Assembly: GCA_021818605.1 (NCBI GenBank)
Contig: JAKAUH010000144.1
Coordinates: 1-14,145 of the forward strand
Direction: 5' to 3'
DNA length: 14,145 nucleotides
From: Planctomycetota bacterium
GTDB lineage: Bacteria > Planctomycetota > Planctomycetia > Isosphaerales > Isosphaeraceae
Shown: positions 11,242 to 14,145 of the stretch, piece after piece
Layout of the letters: the number at the start of each line of letters is the position of its first letter
Numbering within the stretch: the stretch's first letter is position 1
Made by a program: the position numbers and the translations under genes
Notes under the pieces: model-generated
What the model saw: the letters and a program-made list of their open reading frames with translations, nothing else
Database searches by the model: none
Told to the model about the DNA's origin: nothing

Positions 11242-12264
11242 ATGGCCACGATCACGGAATGGCCGCTGGCCTCGGATACCGAGGCCGAAGGGCTGGCCTT
11301 TGCGCGCGAGGTACTCCGCATCGAGGCGGAGGCGCTCGATCGCGTGCGCGAACGGCTGGGGGATTCGATCGCGCGGGCGGCGGAGCTGATCTACCGGTCG
11401 CCGGGGAGCGTGATCGTCACCGGGATGGGGAAGGCGGGACTGGTCGGCCAGAAGCTGGCGGCGACGCTCGCCTCGACCGGCACGCGGGCGTTCCCGCTCC
11501 ACCCGGCGGAGGCGGTGCACGGCGACCTGGGACGAATCCGCGCCGACGACATCGTGCTGGCACTGTCGCAGAGCGGCGAGACCGAGGAGGTGCTGCGGTT
11601 GATCCCCGCGCTGCGGCGGCTCGGCGCAGGGCTCGTGGCCATCACGGAGCGCGCGAGCAGCTCGCTCGGCCGCGCCGCGGATCTGTGCATCGCGCTGGGG
11701 CCGATCACCGAGGCCTGCCCGCTGGGTCTGGCCCCCTCGGCCAGCACGACGGTGCTGATGGCCGTCGGGGACGCCCTCGCGCTCCTGGTCAGCCGGATGC
11801 GAGAGTTCACGGCCGAGGACTTCGCGCTGTATCACCCCGCCGGCAGTCTGGGCCGCAAGCTTGCCCGGGTCGAAGAGGTGATGCGGACCGAGCGCCGGCT
11901 TCGCCGGGCTGAGGTCGATGAGTCGGTGCGCTCGGTGTTCGTCCGGCTGGCCGGCCCGCGGCGTCGTTCGGGGGCCGTGCTGATCGTCGACGAGGCCGGG
12001 ACGCTGCTGGGGATCTTCACCGACAGCGACCTGGCCCGGCTGTTCGAGGGGCGCCGCGAGGCGGAACTCGACGGACCGATCGGCGCCGTGATGACCCAGC
12101 ATCCGTACTGCGTCCACGTGGGCAGCACGCTCGCCGATGCAGTCGACGTCATGAAAGCCCACCGGATCAGCGAACTGCCGGTGGTCGACCGCAGCGGCCG
12201 GCTGGTCGGGCTGGTCGACGTGACCGACCTGATTGGGCTCTTACCCGCTGACTTCGAGGAGTGA
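11242..12264 (+). CDS. kdsD: Arabinose-5-phosphate isomerase KdsD (KpsF/GutQ family)
   Basis: A 340-residue cytosolic enzyme interconverting ribulose-5-phosphate and arabinose-5-phosphate, the first step toward Kdo of lipopolysaccharide. An N-terminal SIS sugar-isomerase domain (about 40-185) shows TGMGKAGLVGQKLAATLASTG, HPAEAVHGDLG (H88, H93) and SQSGETEEV; the family HPAGSLGRKL follows (198-207). Two CBS domains occupy about 215-268 and 283-335 (ELPVVDRSGRLVGLVDVTDL). GGGAGG (11230-11235) is 6 nt before ATG 11242, which decides the start; the longer frame from 10948 reads as non-coding. Length is close to the usual 320-330. A promoter lies just upstream and kdsC follows after 6 nt. GutQ or KpsF paralogues are alternatives by sequence, but kdsC next door supports KdsD. 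Confidence 0.94.
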   Translation: MATITEWPLASDTEAEGLAFAREVLRIEAEALDRVRERLGDSIARAAELIYRSPGSVIVTGMGKAGLVGQKLAATLASTGTRAFPLHPAEAVHGDLGRIRADDIVLALSQSGETEEVLRLIPALRRLGAGLVAITERASSSLGRAADLCIALGPITEACPLGLAPSASTTVLMAVGDALALLVSRMREFTAEDFALYHPAGSLGRKLARVEEVMRTERRLRRAEVDESVRSVFVRLAGPRRRSGAVLIVDEAGTLLGIFTDSDLARLFEGRREAELDGPIGAVMTQHPYCVHVGSTLADAVDVMKAHRISELPVVDRSGRLVGLVDVTDLIGLLPADFEE

Positions 12265-12270
12265 TCGGCC

Positions 12271-12825
12271 ATGACCACGGCTGAACTCTCGCCCGGGCGC
12301 AGCGATCTCGACCTGGTGGCGCGCTGCGCGCCGATTGAACTGCTCATCGCGGACGTCGACGGCGTGCTGACCGACGGCGTGATCGCGATGGCCGCCGACG
12401 GCTCCGAGGTGAAACGGTTCCACGTGCGCGACGGCCTGGGCTTTTCCCTGTGGCACCGGGCGGGCAAGCGGTCGGCGATCCTGTCGGGCCGACGGGCCGA
12501 GGCCGTCGAGCGCCGTGCCGCCGAGCTGTCGATCGGCCACGTGCTTCAGGGACATGCGTCGAAGCTCGTCCCGTTCGTCGAGCTCATCGGGAAGCTCGAC
12601 CTGAAGCCGGATCAGGTCTGCTACATCGGCGACGACCTGCCCGACCTGCCGGTGCTGCGCACGGTCGGCCTGGCCGCCTGCCCGGCCGACGCCGTCCCCG
12701 AGGTTCGCCGCGCCGCCCACGTCGTCACCACCGCGCCGGGCGGCCGCGGCGCCGTCCGTGACGTCATTGAGATCATCCTGAAACTCCAGGGACGCTGGGT
12801 CAGGCTGGTCGCCGCTGGACCCTAA
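12271..12825 (+). CDS. kdsC: 3-deoxy-manno-octulosonate-8-phosphate phosphatase KdsC
   Basis: A 184-residue HAD-family phosphatase removing phosphate from Kdo-8-phosphate. Visible are motif I DVDGVLTDG (28-36, with nucleophile D28 and D30), FHVRDGLGFSLWHRAG (50-65), motif II S72 in LSGR, K98 in HASKL, and motif IV GDDLPDLPVL (120-129). The compact form without a cap domain fits the tetrameric KdsC class. GAGGAG (12256-12261), within the last kdsD codons, lies 9 nt before the ATG, and only 6 nt separate the two genes, so they form an operon. An LptC-like gene comes next, the order seen in many Gram-negative kdsD-kdsC-lptC clusters. A short C-terminal extension (LQGRWVRLVAAGP) is unremarkable. 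Confidence 0.96.
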   Translation: MTTAELSPGRSDLDLVARCAPIELLIADVDGVLTDGVIAMAADGSEVKRFHVRDGLGFSLWHRAGKRSAILSGRRAEAVERRAAELSIGHVLQGHASKLVPFVELIGKLDLKPDQVCYIGDDLPDLPVLRTVGLAACPADAVPEVRRAAHVVTTAPGGRGAVRDVIEIILKLQGRWVRLVAAGP

Positions 12826-12833
12826 GATCCCCG

Positions 12834-12858
12834 GGCCCGCGCCGCGCGGCGGCGGGCC
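12834..12858 (+). terminator. GC hairpin between kdsC and the LptC-like gene
   Basis: GGCCCGC (12834-12840) pairs with GCGGGCC (12852-12858), with an 11-nt all-GC interior containing GCCGCGCGGC. It starts 9 nt after the kdsC stop, lacks a U-run, and may reduce read-through into the next gene. Confidence 0.4.
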
Positions 12859-12932
12859 AGAACAAACGCTCAGGGCGAGGGAACCTCCCCCGCCGTCCAT
12901 GCCCCGACCGTGGGCATTATGGAACCGATCCC

Positions 12933-14145
12933 GTGTTCAAGAAACTCCTCAAGGCCGGGATGAACTTCCTCCTGATCCTGGGGTGCTACTACGGATACGT
13001 CCAGGCGTTCGGACTGCTCGTTGATCACCTCAAGTCCGGGCGCGGTGACGATGGACTCTTCTTTCCCGTCCGCAATTCCCGCTCGAAGCAGGAAGCCCAG
13101 AAGCTCTGCCGGATCAGCTTCGGCCCCAAGCACTGGACCGTCACCAGCGACATGCCGTTCGCCTACTACAACACGGAGCAGCACTTCTGGATGTTCTCGA
13201 TGAAGGTTAGCGAGATCCAGGAGGAGAACGGCGTCCGCTACAACGGCAAGCGCCTGCGGATGGAGCGGATCGCGATGATCTTCAGGTCCAACGGCGGCAA
13301 AAGCTCGATGACGGTCACCGCCGACGCGGCCATGCTGGACCTCAACCAGTCGATCGCACTGAGCAGCAAGTCGAACGCCGAGGGGGTCAGGGTCCTCCAT
13401 GCCCACCTGGAAAGAGACGTTCGGATCCGCGACGACCGTGGCACGCCCGCCGATCCCGCGGACGACCTCAACGTGCTGCCGCTGGCCTATCTCGACTACG
13501 ACGACGGCACCCAGCAGATCACCACCACGTCACACGTTGTGATGACCGACCCCGACCAGAAGACCATCGGCGACGGGCTGGAGATCCAGCTCCGCGCAAA
13601 GGACCCGAGGCTGGCGGGCTCATCGTCCTCGCCGGGCGGCTTCACCGGGCTGAGGTACGCAATCCTCAAGAAGAATGTGCGCGTCTTCCTGCGCGACGTT
13701 GGCGACTCCCTGGTGGCAAGTGGCTTCAGGCGACTGTTCATCGTCAACGGTCACGGCGGTAACGAGGAGTGCGTCCAATTGGCCGTCAAGGAACTGGTGC
13801 TGCGGCATGAGCACGTCGCCGCGGCCGCGTGCTCATACTGGGCGCTCGGGGGTCGTGAGATGCAGTTGCGCCCTGAGGTCACGCCCGGGCACGCAGGATG
13901 GTTCGAAACCTCCCTGATGCTGGCCAGCCACGCTGATCTTGTTCGGAGCGATCAGGTGCCGGCCGACAGCGGCGCTACAGGGCCGGTGTTCGCACGGCGC
14001 GACATCGCCGGTCTCACCGTTCAGATAGCCGGAGAATGGGCGCGCGTCGGAGGGGTCACGGATCCCGCCGGCGAGGCTACCGAGAGCGATGGTCGTCTGC
14101 TGCTGCAGCAGCGCGCCGAGCAACTAGCCGCTGCCCTAGCCATCT
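12933..14145 (+). CDS. LptC-like protein joined in frame to a creatininase-family C-terminus (3' truncated, chimeric)
   Basis: The frame is open from GTG 12933 to the window edge (404 codons, no stop). Residues 1-33 form a membrane anchor (FLLILGCYYGYVQAFGLLV). Residues to about 240 are LptC-like: repeated beta-strand blocks with MTVTADAAMLDL and YDDGTQQITTTSHVVMTDPDQ then IGDGLEIQL, as in periplasmic lipopolysaccharide-transport proteins; the kdsD-kdsC context fits. From about residue 250 the sequence becomes the C-terminal half of a creatininase-family amidohydrolase: NGHGGN (272-277), HAG-x-x-ETSLML (H320, E325), and GGVTDPAGEAT. The N-terminal creatininase part with its E-x-HG and TD metal ligands is missing, so this half should be inactive alone. 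Codons ending in A or T rise from 27 of 255 before position 13698 to 39 of 149 after it. A true fusion or an assembly chimera is possible. ATG 12960 is an alternative start. Confidence 0.75.
   Translation, partial: MFKKLLKAGMNFLLILGCYYGYVQAFGLLVDHLKSGRGDDGLFFPVRNSRSKQEAQKLCRISFGPKHWTVTSDMPFAYYNTEQHFWMFSMKVSEIQEENGVRYNGKRLRMERIAMIFRSNGGKSSMTVTADAAMLDLNQSIALSSKSNAEGVRVLHAHLERDVRIRDDRGTPADPADDLNVLPLAYLDYDDGTQQITTTSHVVMTDPDQKTIGDGLEIQLRAKDPRLAGSSSSPGGFTGLRYAILKKNVRVFLRDVGDSLVASGFRRLFIVNGHGGNEECVQLAVKELVLRHEHVAAAACSYWALGGREMQLRPEVTPGHAGWFETSLMLASHADLVRSDQVPADSGATGPVFARRDIAGLTVQIAGEWARVGGVTDPAGEATESDGRLLLQQRAEQLAAALAI
13660..13715 (+). other. Junction between LptC-like and creatininase-like sequence
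   Basis: Around ILKKNVRVFLRDVGDSL the protein passes from LptC-like to creatininase-like. The words RDVGDSL could belong to either side, so a short stretch of shared sequence may lie at the join. Codon composition shifts at about 13698. No repeat, insertion-sequence end or attachment site was seen. Confidence 0.55.

Noticed and set aside
12870..13406. 178-aa minus-strand ORF
   Set aside because: It is antisense to the LptC-like gene, whose plus-strand frame has recognisable LptC motifs and continues the kdsD-kdsC operon. The minus frame shows no family pattern and is explained by GC-rich codon bias.

Overview
The window reads as chromosomal DNA from a GC-rich, Gram-negative bacterium. Planctomycetota, perhaps near Isosphaeraceae, is my best guess. 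The support is strong C/G third-position codon bias, loose operon structure with long intergenic gaps, Kdo/lipopolysaccharide genes, and a set of tiny envelope-stress proteins. The phylum assignment is an inference from style and gene content. No rRNA, CRISPR array, insertion sequence or phage gene was seen.

Layout. 1-613: 3' end of a glycogen-debranching enzyme (glgX). 781-853: tRNA-Asn(GUU) on the minus strand. 1045-1206: a very short ribbon-helix-helix regulator (minus). 1595-2170: a GbsR/MarR-like regulator. 2389-3153: a short-chain dehydrogenase (minus), divergent from a type II citrate synthase at 3478-4629. 4940-10501: a cluster of small membrane or stress proteins, comprising a CsbD-ElaB-like hybrid, a lipoprotein, a DUF3618-like protein, an ElaB/DUF883-like protein, a YqjE/Holin-X-like protein, a CBS-pair protein, a second ElaB-like tail protein, a YihY/BrkB-like membrane protein and a DUF1328 (YtjA) protein. 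11242-12825: kdsD-kdsC for Kdo synthesis. 12933 to the end: an LptC-like gene that continues in frame into the C-terminal half of a creatininase-family enzyme.

The most notable result is regulatory. Four intergenic sites match the sigma-54 (RpoN) -24/-12 promoter (GGCAY, then TTGC, with exact GG-N10-GC spacing), and a fifth differs at one base of the -12 box. All five are correctly oriented upstream of stress-cluster genes, in two divergent pairs (5748-5761 with 6043-6056; 8270-8283 with 8313-8326) plus 10236-10249. An 18-bp palindrome at 8204-8221 sits where an enhancer-binding activator could bind. By contrast, kdsD has an ordinary sigma-70-type promoter (11152-11180). I propose that the cluster is a sigma-54-controlled envelope-stress regulon.

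The second notable result is the chimeric ORF at the right end. Third-position A/T rises from about 11% to about 26% of codons near 13698, where LptC-like sequence becomes creatininase-like. This is either a real recombination or fusion, or an assembly join; the sequence alone cannot decide.
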